From Clostridia bacterium (lineage in GTDB: Bacteria; Bacillota; Clostridia; Oscillospirales; CAG-382): 12,854 nt of DNA. The notes under the pieces are model-generated. The model was not told the DNA's origin and did not search any database. It saw only the letters and a list, made by a program, of their open reading frames with translations. Location: positions 1 to 12,854 of the forward strand of contig CAAEDF010000253.1 in NCBI GenBank assembly GCA_900754535.1, read 5' to 3'. Of this stretch, positions 1-6,539 are shown piece by piece. Position numbers and translations under genes: made by a program. Within the stretch, counting starts at the first letter, position 1. Each line of letters opens with the position of its first letter.

Positions 1-2
1 GC

Positions 3-413
3 GACGACGTGGTCGCGGCGGCCCCGGACGCCACTGCGGCCGCCATGACCGTGTTTGCAATATACAAAAGCATCATGAACAGCACCGTTTACGACAACAC
101 GCTCATGTATATTTACAACACCGCCGACCCCGACGACAAGTCATTCAAAGACAGCGACGGAAACAAAAGCGCCGTCACCACGTCAAAAACGCTTACCGCG
201 CTTATGTGCGCCGGGATAAGCATCAACGGGCAGCTTTGCGCCGACATAAAAGCAACGCTTGACGAATTCCGTTATTCCCCCGCCGGAGATTTCAACGGTA
301 TGCGCGATTACATCGGGGGAACAAAATCCACCGAGGCGACAGCCGAAGCCTTTATGGCTTTTGCCTTTTCGGTATACGGCCCGACATGGATAAAGCTTGA
401 GCTGAAGGCTTAG
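3..413 (+). CDS. C-terminal part of an unrecognised protein, possibly an alpha/alpha-toroid (prenyltransferase-like) surface protein
   Basis: The reading frame is open from the left edge, so this is the 3' end of a longer gene; the GTG at 9 is just an internal valine codon. About 136 residues are visible, ending at TAG 411-413. The sequence alternates a helical stretch (TSKTLTALMCAGISINGQ) with an Ala-rich helix near the end (STEATAEAFMAFAFSVYG). This resembles the helical hairpins of squalene-cyclase/prenyltransferase-like repeats found in secreted Firmicute proteins, where a 'S..ALTALGI' segment precedes an 'MAT.QA..AL.AY' segment. That resemblance is by eye only and no catalytic residue is visible. 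There is no membrane anchor or sorting signal at the C-terminus. No convincing terminator follows the stop. The function is unknown. Confidence 0.6.
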   Translation, partial: DDVVAAAPDATAAAMTVFAIYKSIMNSTVYDNTLMYIYNTADPDDKSFKDSDGNKSAVTTSKTLTALMCAGISINGQLCADIKATLDEFRYSPAGDFNGMRDYIGGTKSTEATAEAFMAFAFSVYGPTWIKLELKA

Positions 414-458
414 GAATTTTAAAAAATACGGCAGACGGAAAAATTTTTTATTTTCCTA

Positions 459-487
459 TTGACAATCATTGCTATTAAGAGTATAAT
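459..487 (+). promoter_or_regulatory. Consensus sigma-A promoter of the rubrerythrin gene
   Basis: TTGACA at 459-464 and TATAAT at 482-487 are perfect consensus hexamers separated by exactly 17 bp, and lie about 35 bp upstream of the rubrerythrin ATG. The -35 box overlaps a possible metal/peroxide-regulator operator (see the next entry), so the promoter is probably strong but repressible. Confidence 0.85.
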
Positions 488-495
488 GTTGTCAA
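459..495 (+). promoter_or_regulatory. Candidate operator(s) over the rubrerythrin promoter
   Basis: Two overlapping patterns are visible. First, TGACAAT-C-ATTGCTA (460-474) is an imperfect 7-1-7 inverted repeat; by hand it matches the Fur consensus TGATAAT-N-ATTATCA at 10 of 14 arm positions and the PerR consensus slightly less well. Second, TTGACAA (459-465) and TTGTCAA (489-495) form a perfect 7-bp inverted repeat flanking the promoter. Regulation of clostridial rubrerythrins by PerR is established elsewhere; its application here is inference. Confidence 0.4.
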
Positions 496-520
496 CAAAG
501 AAACGAAAGGAAGCAAGAAA

Positions 521-1069
521 ATGAAAAAATTTGTTTGTTCCGTTTGCGGATATGTCCACGAGGGAGACAGCGCTCCCGAATTCTGCCCGCAGTGCAAGGC
601 GCCTGCATCCAAATTCACCGAGGTTGCCGATACCGGTTTGTCTTGGGCCGACCAGCACGTCGTAGGCGTGGCTCAGGGCGTGGACAACGAGATAATCGAA
701 GGTCTGCGCATGAACTTCAACGGCGAATGCTCTGAGGTCGGTATGTACCTTGCCATGGCACGCGTTGCGTACAGAGAGGGTTATCCCGAGGTCGGTATGT
801 ACTATGAGAAAGCCGCCTGGGAGGAAGCCGAGCACGCCGCAAAATTTGCCGAGCTTCTCGGAGAAGTTGTCACGGATTCCACCAAGAAGAATCTTGAGCT
901 GCGCGTTATGGCCGAGAACGGGGCCTGCGAAGGAAAGAAGAAGCTTGCGACGCTGGCAAAGCAGATGAATCTTGACGCCATCCACGACACCGTTCACGAG
1001 ATGGCCAAGGACGAGGCCCGCCACGGCTGTGCTTTCGAGGGTCTGCTGAAGAGATACTTCAACAAATAA
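521..1069 (+). CDS. rbr: Rubrerythrin, reverse-domain type (N-terminal rubredoxin-like domain)
   Basis: This is a cytoplasmic non-haem iron peroxidase that reduces hydrogen peroxide in anaerobes, using electrons passed through a rubredoxin-like centre. The 182-residue protein starts with a short rubredoxin-like knuckle (C6, C9, C22, C25; the second pair is in FCPQCK). A ferritin-like four-helix domain follows (about 55-180). Diiron ligand candidates are E69, the ExxH at E102-H105 (EEAEHA), E132 and the second ExxH at E165-H168 (DEARH). Classical rubrerythrin carries the rubredoxin domain at the C-terminus, so the order here is the 'reverse' form known from Clostridium. ATG 521 is preceded by AAAGGAAG at 506-513. 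The gene is monocistronic, with its own consensus promoter and a terminator just downstream. The family assignment is firm; the physiological electron donor is not visible here. Confidence 0.95.
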   Translation: MKKFVCSVCGYVHEGDSAPEFCPQCKAPASKFTEVADTGLSWADQHVVGVAQGVDNEIIEGLRMNFNGECSEVGMYLAMARVAYREGYPEVGMYYEKAAWEEAEHAAKFAELLGEVVTDSTKKNLELRVMAENGACEGKKKLATLAKQMNLDAIHDTVHEMAKDEARHGCAFEGLLKRYFNK

Positions 1070-1091
1070 GATATATTGCAAAAAGGCTTTG

Positions 1092-1130
1092 GATATGCTA
1101 TCATAACGGCAGCATATCTTTTGCTTTTTT
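1092..1130 (+). terminator. Rho-independent terminator after rubrerythrin
   Basis: GATATGCT (1092-1099) pairs with AGCATATC (1111-1118) across an 11-nt loop, and is followed by TTTTGCTTTTTT (1119-1130). The T-tract ends where the Shine-Dalgarno of the next gene begins, so any readthrough would feed that gene. The hairpin is closely related to the one at 1518-1548. Confidence 0.8.
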
Positions 1131-1137
1131 GAGGTGG
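1131..1137 (+). promoter_or_regulatory. Ribosome binding site that fixes the GTG start at 1143
   Basis: GAGGTGG at 1131-1137 lies 5 nt upstream of the GTG at 1143. An earlier in-frame GTG at 1134 lies inside this site and so cannot be the start. Confidence 0.7.
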
Positions 1138-1142
1138 ATTTT

Positions 1143-1454
1143 GTGAAAAGGAAAATTTTGATCGGCACCGCATGTGTGGTTTTTATTATAGCGTTTTGCG
1201 GGGGGATTTTTTGGTATCATCACCCTACACATTATAAATTCAACGACAGATTTATTATCGGAAGCACAAAGCAGGAAATTACAGAAAGATACGGTGAGCC
1301 GTATTCCACGGAAGAGAGCAAGATGACTTACATGATTCGAGATAATACGCCTGAATTGATAATGAGTTATGACGATTCTCTTTGGTATGAAATTTATTTT
1401 GAAGACGGCATAGCCGAAAACATCAAATTACGGGAAGGTTATAACGGAGGATAA
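1143..1454 (+). CDS. Small membrane-anchored protein with a BamE/SmpA-like domain
   Basis: A 103-residue protein with a GTG start at 1143, chosen because GAGGTGG lies 5 nt upstream. The N-terminus is KRK followed by one hydrophobic segment (about residues 5-24, ending in a Gly-Gly pair and aromatic residues). This suggests a signal anchor with the rest outside the membrane; there is no lipobox Cys pattern I would trust. The outer part contains FIIGSTKQEITERYGEP, which fits the 'G.s..ev...lG.P' signature of the SmpA/OmlA/BamE fold. It is followed by beta-strand-like stretches (WYEIYFEDGIAENIKL), again typical of that fold. In Gram-positives such proteins are mostly uncharacterised, so no role is claimed. 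No obvious promoter lies between the terminator at 1092-1130 and the start. Two related terminator hairpins bracket the gene. Confidence 0.75.
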   Translation: MKRKILIGTACVVFIIAFCGGIFWYHHPTHYKFNDRFIIGSTKQEITERYGEPYSTEESKMTYMIRDNTPELIMSYDDSLWYEIYFEDGIAENIKLREGYNGG

Positions 1455-1517
1455 CTTTTGGTGTCAGTCAAGCGTGATATGTTTTTATAAACACTGAATT
1501 TATACTGCATAAAAATC

Positions 1518-1553
1518 AGGATATGCTGCCGTCACGGCGGCATATCCTTTTTT
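1518..1553 (+). terminator. Strong rho-independent terminator after the BamE-like gene
   Basis: A 14-bp stem (1518-1531 with 1535-1548, one G-U pair) closes on a 3-nt TCA loop, and six T residues follow (1548-1553). The stem sequence repeats much of the hairpin at 1092-1118, sharing GGATATGCT and GCATATC arms and an ACGGC in the middle. Confidence 0.9.
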
Positions 1554-1693
1554 ATTTATCAGGCATAAAGTTATCCGCAAAAGAGGCAGGCAAAATGTAT
1601 TCAAAACCAACTGCGGCATCAAGCCGCAAAGAGCTTTGTCGGAGAAAACGCTTTTAAATTTATGAAAAAAACGTCTGTTTTTAAGCCAACCTA
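1554..1693. other. Non-coding spacer before the marR promoter
   Basis: This is the rest of the 321-nt gene-free stretch 1455-1775, whose other contents are the terminator at 1518 and the promoter/operator at 1694-1743. It holds one short hairpin, TGCGGC-ATCAA-GCCGCA (1612-1628), without a T-tract, and a 20-codon ATG frame at 1595-1657 that I do not believe is a gene. I recognise nothing else in it. Confidence 0.5.
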
Positions 1694-1722
1694 TTTACAA
1701 ACGAAAAAAAATCTGATACAAT
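1694..1722 (+). promoter_or_regulatory. Promoter of the marR-ABC exporter operon
   Basis: TTTACA (1694-1699), a 17-bp spacer and TACAAT (1717-1722), with TGA directly before the -10 box (extended -10). A regulator palindrome begins 5 nt after the -10 box. Confidence 0.75.
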
Positions 1723-1727
1723 AAATC

Positions 1728-1743
1728 CGTTGCGTGCGCAACG
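1728..1743 (+). promoter_or_regulatory. Probable MarR operator (7-2-7 inverted repeat)
   Basis: CGTTGCG-TG-CGCAACG is a perfect 7-bp inverted repeat with a 2-nt spacer, sitting at the expected transcription start just downstream of the -10 box. Size, symmetry and position match operators bound by dimeric winged-helix MarR proteins. Autorepression by the MarR gene 33 bp downstream is the simplest reading. Confidence 0.75.
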
Positions 1744-1775
1744 ATTGATTTCATGCCGTAGGGAGGCGGTCGGAT

Positions 1776-2228
1776 ATGGTGGGATTGATGAAAAACATAA
1801 ACCGCATCGCAAGGTGCGCGGAGCAATACCGCAACGACAGGCTTGAGCCTTTCGGGCTTACGGGCAGTCAATACAGCGTTATTCTTTCCGTATGCCGCGA
1901 GCCGGGGATAACGCAGGACAGACTGTCCGAGCTTGTTTACATAAACAAAAGCAATGTGGCGCGGCAGCTTTCGCAGCTTGAGGAGAACGGGTACGTCACG
2001 CGCGAGCAGGGCGAAAAGGACCGGCGTACGATAAAGGTCTTCCCCACCGAAAAATCGCTTGAGACCGTGCCGGTGATACGCGATACTCTGCGGCAATGGA
2101 GCGAATACATAACCGAGGGGTTTGACGAAAGCGAAAAGGAAATACTTCTGGCCATGCTTGAAAAGATGAAGGACAGGGCGGCGGAATACCTTGAAAAAGG
2201 GTATATAGCCAAAGGGAAAGAGGATTGA
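1776..2228 (+). CDS. MarR-family transcriptional regulator of the adjacent ABC exporter
   Basis: A 150-residue dimeric winged-helix repressor of the usual MarR length. Helices at the N-terminus (about 1-25) form part of the dimer interface. The DNA-binding region is seen in TQDRLSELVYINKSNVARQL (about 46-66), the recognition-helix pattern, followed by the wing (GYVTREQGEKDRRTIKV), where the D-R-R triplet is a MarR hallmark. The C-terminal helices (100-145) complete the dimer domain. ATG 1776 is preceded by GGGAGG (1761-1766) at a slightly long spacing. The gene is first in an operon with two ABC half-transporters; its stop is only 4 nt before the TTG start of the next gene. By analogy with similar clostridial operons it probably represses its own operon through the palindrome at 1728-1743 until a toxic ligand binds. 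The ligand cannot be read from sequence. Confidence 0.92.
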   Translation: MVGLMKNINRIARCAEQYRNDRLEPFGLTGSQYSVILSVCREPGITQDRLSELVYINKSNVARQLSQLEENGYVTREQGEKDRRTIKVFPTEKSLETVPVIRDTLRQWSEYITEGFDESEKEILLAMLEKMKDRAAEYLEKGYIAKGKED

Positions 2229-2232
2229 CGGT

Positions 2233-3975
2233 TTGAAACACATCTTAAAATACATACGTCCTTATTACGGCTACATATCCGTAACGCTTATCATAAAATT
2301 CATAGCCTCGATAATGGAGCTGCTCATACCCTCCATACTCGCCAAAATCATCGACGAGATAGTGCCGTCCGGAGACCGGAACGGGATATTCATATGGGGC
2401 GGAGTGATGACGCTGTGCGCGGTGGTTGCCATCCTCGGGAACATCGTCGCAAACAGGATGTCGGCCGTATCCTCGGGAAAGATAACGCTTCACATCAGGC
2501 ACGATCTGTTTGAAAAGATAAGCTATCTTTCGGCAAACCAGCTTGACGGGTTCACGGTACCCTCCGCCATATCGCGGCTTACCTCCGACACATACAATCT
2601 GAACCAGCTGTTTGCGCGTATGCAGCGTATAGGTGTCCGCGGTCCGATACTGCTTATAGGCGGGCTTGCGATAACGCTTGTGATGGACGCGGGACTTACG
2701 CTTGTGCTTGTTGCAACGCTGCCGCTTATCGCGCTGCTGGTCTATTTCGTCACAAAAAAGACCGTGCCGCTTTACACAAAGCAGCAGGGCATCCTTGACG
2801 AGATGGTCAGAGTGGTGCAGGAAAACATCACAGGCGCAAGAGTGATAAAGGCGCTTTCAAAGACCGAATACGAAAAGCGCAGATACGGCGAGGTAAACAA
2901 CAGGCTTTCGGACATGGAGCAGTATCTGGGCGGGATCATGGCGCTGACCAACCCCGGCTCGTCGCTCATACTCAACATCGGGCTTACGCTCGTCGTTGCC
3001 GTGGGAGCGTTCCGCATGGACTGGGGGCTTACCAGTCCTGGCGTCATAATTGCATTCATCAACTATTTTACCATAATACTGAATGCGATGCTCGGCATAA
3101 CCCGCATATTTGTCATGTATTCCAAGGGCGAAGCCTCCGCACTGCGTGTTGCGGAGGTGCTGACGGCGCCGCGCGATCTTGAGCCGATAAGCTGTGAGCC
3201 GGCGGAAAGCGAAACAAACGCGGAACGCAAAGTGCACATTGAGTTCAGAAACGTGAGCTTTTCCTATGAAAAGGTAAAGCCGAACCTTGAAGACATCAGC
3301 TTTTCGCTCGGGCACGGGCAGACGCTGGGGATACTCGGCTCGACCGGCAGCGGCAAAAGTACGCTGATAAATCTTCTGCTGCGGTTTTATGACGTTGACG
3401 ACGGGCAGATACTCATCGACGGGAGAGACATACGCTCTTATCGCGACGACGAGCTGCGCACAAAGTTCGGCGTTGTTTTCCAGAACGATTTTCTGTTTGC
3501 CGACACCGTGGGCGAAAACATAAGCTTTTTCCGTGACATACCGGAAGGCGAGCTTGAGCGCGCAGCCGCAGACGCGCAGGCAAAGGAGTTCATCGATTCG
3601 GTGGGCGGCATGTCCTACGGAGTTTCGGTGCGCGGCAACAACCTCAGCGGCGGACAGAAGCAGAGGCTTCTGATAGCGCGTGCGCTGGCAAAGAATCCGG
3701 AGATACTGATACTTGACGACGCTTCTTCGGCGCTTGACTACCGGACGGACGCGGTGCTGCGGAAAGCGCTTGCGGAGCGTTATTCGTCGACCACATCGAT
3801 AATTGTGGCACAGCGTATCAGCTCGATAAAGGGCGCTGATCTGATAATAGTGCTTGAGGGCGGCAGGATGATAGGCCGCGGGACGCACGACGAGCTTATG
3901 GAAAACTGTCCCGTTTACCGCGACATAGCCGAAACGCAGATGGGTACCGGAGGGGAGGCGGAAGCCGATGAATAG
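2233..3975 (+). CDS. ABC exporter half-transporter with degenerate ATPase site (heterodimer subunit 1)
   Basis: A 580-residue type IV ABC exporter half: six membrane helices in residues 1-300, nucleotide-binding domain about 335-570. Visible motifs are Walker A GSTGSGKS (369-376), Q-loop Q417, canonical signature LSGGQ (471-475) and Walker B ILILDD (491-496). The residue after Walker B, normally the catalytic Glu, is D496, and the switch His is replaced by Gln (VAQRIS, Q527). This is the pattern of the non-catalytic partner in heterodimeric exporters such as TM287/288, BmrCD and LmrCD: it cannot hydrolyse ATP well in its own Walker site but donates LSGGQ to the partner. The start is TTG 2233, 8 nt after AAAGAGGA (2217-2224). 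The 3' end overlaps the next gene by 8 nt, suggesting translational coupling. The substrate is unknown; multidrug or peptide export is likely. Confidence 0.93.
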   Translation: MKHILKYIRPYYGYISVTLIIKFIASIMELLIPSILAKIIDEIVPSGDRNGIFIWGGVMTLCAVVAILGNIVANRMSAVSSGKITLHIRHDLFEKISYLSANQLDGFTVPSAISRLTSDTYNLNQLFARMQRIGVRGPILLIGGLAITLVMDAGLTLVLVATLPLIALLVYFVTKKTVPLYTKQQGILDEMVRVVQENITGARVIKALSKTEYEKRRYGEVNNRLSDMEQYLGGIMALTNPGSSLILNIGLTLVVAVGAFRMDWGLTSPGVIIAFINYFTIILNAMLGITRIFVMYSKGEASALRVAEVLTAPRDLEPISCEPAESETNAERKVHIEFRNVSFSYEKVKPNLEDISFSLGHGQTLGILGSTGSGKSTLINLLLRFYDVDDGQILIDGRDIRSYRDDELRTKFGVVFQNDFLFADTVGENISFFRDIPEGELERAAADAQAKEFIDSVGGMSYGVSVRGNNLSGGQKQRLLIARALAKNPEILILDDASSALDYRTDAVLRKALAERYSSTTSIIVAQRISSIKGADLIIVLEGGRMIGRGTHDELMENCPVYRDIAETQMGTGGEAEADE

Positions 3976-5779
3976 AGGAATGATGAGCAACCGCCGGGAG
4001 AACCCAAACCGTCCGGAGGGCACGCCGATACAGCGCGCCAACAAAAAATACCTTTTGCTGCGTCTTTGGGGATATCTGAGCAGGCACAAGCTGCTTATTC
4101 TGTCTGCGCTTGTATGCATGCTTGCTTCAAACCTGTTTTCGCTTGTAGGTCCAAAGCTGTCCGGCAAGGCGATAGACGCCATGGGGATCGGCCCGGGCAC
4201 CGTCGATATGCCTACCGTGCTGTACTACGTCATGCTCATGGCGATATTCTATGTGTTGTCAGGCATCCTGTCGTATGTACTTTCGCTTATAATGATAAGG
4301 ATAAGCCGCAAGGTCATATGCCGGATGAGGAAAGATGTCTTCGACAGGCTTTCCGAGCTGCCGATCGGCTTCTTTGACAAATACCAGACCGGCGACATAA
4401 TAAGCGTTATATCATATGACATAGACACGGTCAGCCAGTCCTTTTCAAACGATTTTCTTCAGGTGGTACAAAGCATCGTCATAGTCGTTTTTTCACTTGT
4501 GATGATGCTCAGCATCGCGCCGGTGCTCGTGCTGATATTCGCAGTCACGATCCCGCTGTCGGTGTTTTTCACAAAATACATCACAACACGCGTGCGCCCG
4601 CTTTTCCGTGCGCGTTCAAAAAAGCTCGGCGAGCTCAACGGGTTCGTTGAGGAGATGATAGGCGGGCAGAAGACGACAAAGGCATACAACCGCGAGGAAG
4701 AGGTGGTAAAGCGCTTTGACGTCAAGAACCGGGAGGCGGTGGACGCGTACAGCAAAGCCGAATACTACGGGACGCTGACCGGACCTTCGGTAAACTTCAT
4801 CAACAACCTTTCCATGGTGCTTGTAAGCATCTTCGGAGCGCTGATGTATCTCAACGGCGGAATAAATCTGGGCGATATCTCGTCGTTCGTGCAGTATTCG
4901 CGCAAATTTTCCGGCCCGATAAACGAGATAGCCAATATCATCGGAGAGCTTCAGTCCGCATTCGCGGCGGCGGAGCGCGTGTTCAGGCTCATTGACGAGC
5001 TGCCCGAAAAAGAGGACGCACCGAACGCAAGAGTTCTCGACAACGTGCAGGGCGAGGTCGATGTGGACAGGATATCGTTCGGCTATCTGCCCGGCAAGAC
5101 CATAATCCACTCCTTCAGCATGAACGTAAAAAAAGGCAGCATGATAGCGATCGTCGGGCCCACCGGAGCCGGCAAAACAACGCTGATAAATCTGCTCATG
5201 CGCTTTTACGACGTCGACAGCGGCGCAATATACGTTGACGGCAACAGCATTTACGATGTCACACGGAAAAGCCTTCGCGGAGCATATTCGATGGTGCTTC
5301 AGGACACGTGGCTGTTTTACGGCACGATATTCGAAAACATTGCATACGGAAAGGAAAACGCAACGCTTGACGATGTTATACACGCAGCTAAAACGGCTAA
5401 GATCCACGATTATATCGAAAGTCTGCCCAACGGCTACGACACTCTTCTGAGTGACAACGGCATCAACATATCAAAGGGCCAAAAGCAGCTTCTGACCATA
5501 GCGCGGGCGATGCTGCTTGACGCCAAGATGCTTATCCTTGACGAGGCGACCTCGAACGTCGACACGCGGACCGAGCAGCAGATACAGGCGGCGATGCGCG
5601 AGCTTATGCGAGACAAGACCTGCTTTATAATAGCGCACCGGCTGTCGACGATACGCAACGCCGACAACATCCTCGTGCTGCGCGACGGAGACATCACCGA
5701 GCAGGGGACGCACGAGGAGCTTATGGCAAAAAAAGGCTTTTATTCCAAGCTTTATTACTCCCAGTTTGAAACCTACTGA
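3968..5779 (+). CDS. ABC exporter half-transporter with catalytic ATPase site (heterodimer subunit 2)
   Basis: A 603-residue partner half-transporter. A basic cytoplasmic N-terminus (1-35) is followed by the six-helix membrane domain (about 38-330) and the nucleotide-binding domain (about 363-590). Motifs are Walker A GPTGAGKT (397-404), Q-loop Q445, Walker B MLILDE with catalytic E526, and switch histidine H557 (IIAHRLS). The signature is ISKGQ (501-505) instead of LSGGQ. Thus this subunit supplies the complete Walker site, which pairs with subunit 1's LSGGQ. Its own degenerate signature faces subunit 1's D496/Q527 site, exactly the complementary asymmetry expected in an obligate heterodimer. 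ATG 3968 overlaps the upstream stop by 8 nt and follows GGAGGGGAGG (3950-3959). A further ATG at 3980 is less well placed. A strong terminator follows. Confidence 0.94.
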   Translation: MNRGMMSNRRENPNRPEGTPIQRANKKYLLLRLWGYLSRHKLLILSALVCMLASNLFSLVGPKLSGKAIDAMGIGPGTVDMPTVLYYVMLMAIFYVLSGILSYVLSLIMIRISRKVICRMRKDVFDRLSELPIGFFDKYQTGDIISVISYDIDTVSQSFSNDFLQVVQSIVIVVFSLVMMLSIAPVLVLIFAVTIPLSVFFTKYITTRVRPLFRARSKKLGELNGFVEEMIGGQKTTKAYNREEEVVKRFDVKNREAVDAYSKAEYYGTLTGPSVNFINNLSMVLVSIFGALMYLNGGINLGDISSFVQYSRKFSGPINEIANIIGELQSAFAAAERVFRLIDELPEKEDAPNARVLDNVQGEVDVDRISFGYLPGKTIIHSFSMNVKKGSMIAIVGPTGAGKTTLINLLMRFYDVDSGAIYVDGNSIYDVTRKSLRGAYSMVLQDTWLFYGTIFENIAYGKENATLDDVIHAAKTAKIHDYIESLPNGYDTLLSDNGINISKGQKQLLTIARAMLLDAKMLILDEATSNVDTRTEQQIQAAMRELMRDKTCFIIAHRLSTIRNADNILVLRDGDITEQGTHEELMAKKGFYSKLYYSQFETY

Positions 5780-5785
5780 AAAAAC

Positions 5786-5819
5786 AAAAGGGGCACGCAT
5801 ACATTGCGTGTCCCTTTTT
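5786..5819. terminator. Bidirectional terminator between the ABC operon and the DUF2500 gene
   Basis: The stem AAGGGGCACGCA (5788-5799) pairs with TGCGTGTCCCTT (5805-5816) across a 5-nt loop with one G-U. It is followed by a T-run on the plus strand (5815-5819), and on the minus strand the opposite flank reads TTTTGTTTTTT. It can therefore serve both the exporter operon and the convergent gene ending at 5887. Confidence 0.88.
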
Positions 5820-5886
5820 GCCTCATACGCATATACTCATGGCCGGTATTTCGGAAAACGTATTCGATTATACGCGGCCCGGCTTT

Positions 5887-6285
5887 TCAAACCGTCCCGT
5901 TTTTATCAGCCGAACCCTGCCCTTCCCTCTCAAATCCGATATACCGAGTCCCCTGAAACGTCAGGCTTCCGGCATCTCCCTCGGCAAGCATCCCGTATTC
6001 CTCGCCGCTGACGCGCAGCTCCATGCGGTCACCGCTTTGCACCTGAAAAGTGACAAAATAGTATGTTGAGCCGGAAAAATGTGAAGACGCCGAGGACGAA
6101 TTACGGAAATGTGAAACGCGGATCCTTTTAGTCACCACTGTTGCAGATACGGTAAGTCTGGGTGCTTTGCCGTTCTTCGCCGCTCTGACAACGGCGGTTA
6201 TGATAATAAACAAAAAGACCGCAAAAATCAAAAAAAACACCGCGGCAAACATGGCAAAAAAACCTTTTCCGGTCAAAAAGTCCAT
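5887..6285 (-). CDS. DUF2500-family membrane protein
   Basis: A 132-residue protein of the DUF2500 family (the E. coli YhhM type), whose function is not established. One strongly hydrophobic helix (about 9-33) is followed by a cytoplasmic or extracytoplasmic beta-rich domain with the family landmarks PRLTVSATVVTKRIRV (42-57), a Ser-rich variable loop (62-73), TYYFVTFQVQSGDRMELRV (74-92), EEYGMLAEGDAGSLTFQGTR (95-114) and IGFER (116-120). The length is normal for the family. ATG 6285 has only a weak GGGGG Shine-Dalgarno 8 nt upstream. It has its own promoter (6339-6367, minus) and is divergent from a second DUF2500 gene at 6540. The shared terminator at 5786-5819 ends it. Confidence 0.9.
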   Translation of the reverse strand: MDFLTGKGFFAMFAAVFFLIFAVFLFIIITAVVRAAKNGKAPRLTVSATVVTKRIRVSHFRNSSSASSHFSGSTYYFVTFQVQSGDRMELRVSGEEYGMLAEGDAGSLTFQGTRYIGFEREGQGSADKNGTV

Positions 6286-6338
6286 TTTTAAAACCCCCGC
6301 AGCCCTTTTTTGGGCAGAACATTTGATTTTGCATGTTC

Positions 6339-6367
6339 ATTATATCATATGATGATTGCGTATGCAA
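6339..6367 (-). promoter_or_regulatory. Promoter of the minus-strand DUF2500 gene
   Basis: Reading the minus strand, TTGCAT (6367-6362), a 17-bp spacer and TATAAT (6344-6339), with TGA directly before the -10 box. The -35, spacing and the 11-nt TATGATATAAT element are identical to those of the plus-strand promoter at 6468-6496. Confidence 0.75.
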
Positions 6368-6467
6368 TATCCGCGGATATTGCACAGCCGCAATTATCCC
6401 GGCCTTACAGAACATTTTTATTATCCCGGCACAAAAAGCTGTTATTCGTCAAAATCAAACCCGCCTG

Positions 6468-6496
6468 TTGCATATATGTATTTTATATGATATAAT
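6468..6496 (+). promoter_or_regulatory. Promoter of the plus-strand DUF2500 gene
   Basis: TTGCAT (6468-6473), a 17-bp spacer, then TATAAT (6491-6496) with the extended -10 TGA. It shares TTGCATA and TATGATATAAT with the divergent promoter at 6339-6367. Confidence 0.78.
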
Positions 6497-6524
6497 GATT
6501 ATATAATAATATGTTAAAAACCGC

Positions 6525-6531
6525 AGGGAGG
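6525..6531 (+). promoter_or_regulatory. Ribosome binding site that fixes the ATG start at 6540
   Basis: AGGGAGG at 6525-6531 is 8 nt before ATG 6540. The in-frame TTG at 6534 is only 2 nt away from it and is therefore unlikely to be the start. Confidence 0.7.
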
Positions 6532-6539
6532 CTTTGCGA

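Noticed and set aside
419..1168. 249-codon minus-strand frame opposite rubrerythrin
   Set aside because: It is antisense to rubrerythrin and runs through its promoter and terminator; no domain seen.
1595..1657. 20-codon ATG frame between the BamE-like gene and marR
   Set aside because: Only a poor ribosome binding site, upstream of the marR promoter, no visible domain and no evidence of transcription.
2857..4200. 447-codon open frame on the minus strand opposite the ABC transporter genes
   Set aside because: It lies antisense across two genes with intact ABC motifs, and its own translation shows no recognisable domain. It reflects codon bias of the sense strand.
4616..5407. 263-codon minus-strand frame inside the second ABC gene
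   Set aside because: It is a shadow of the ABC coding strand, with no independent start signals.
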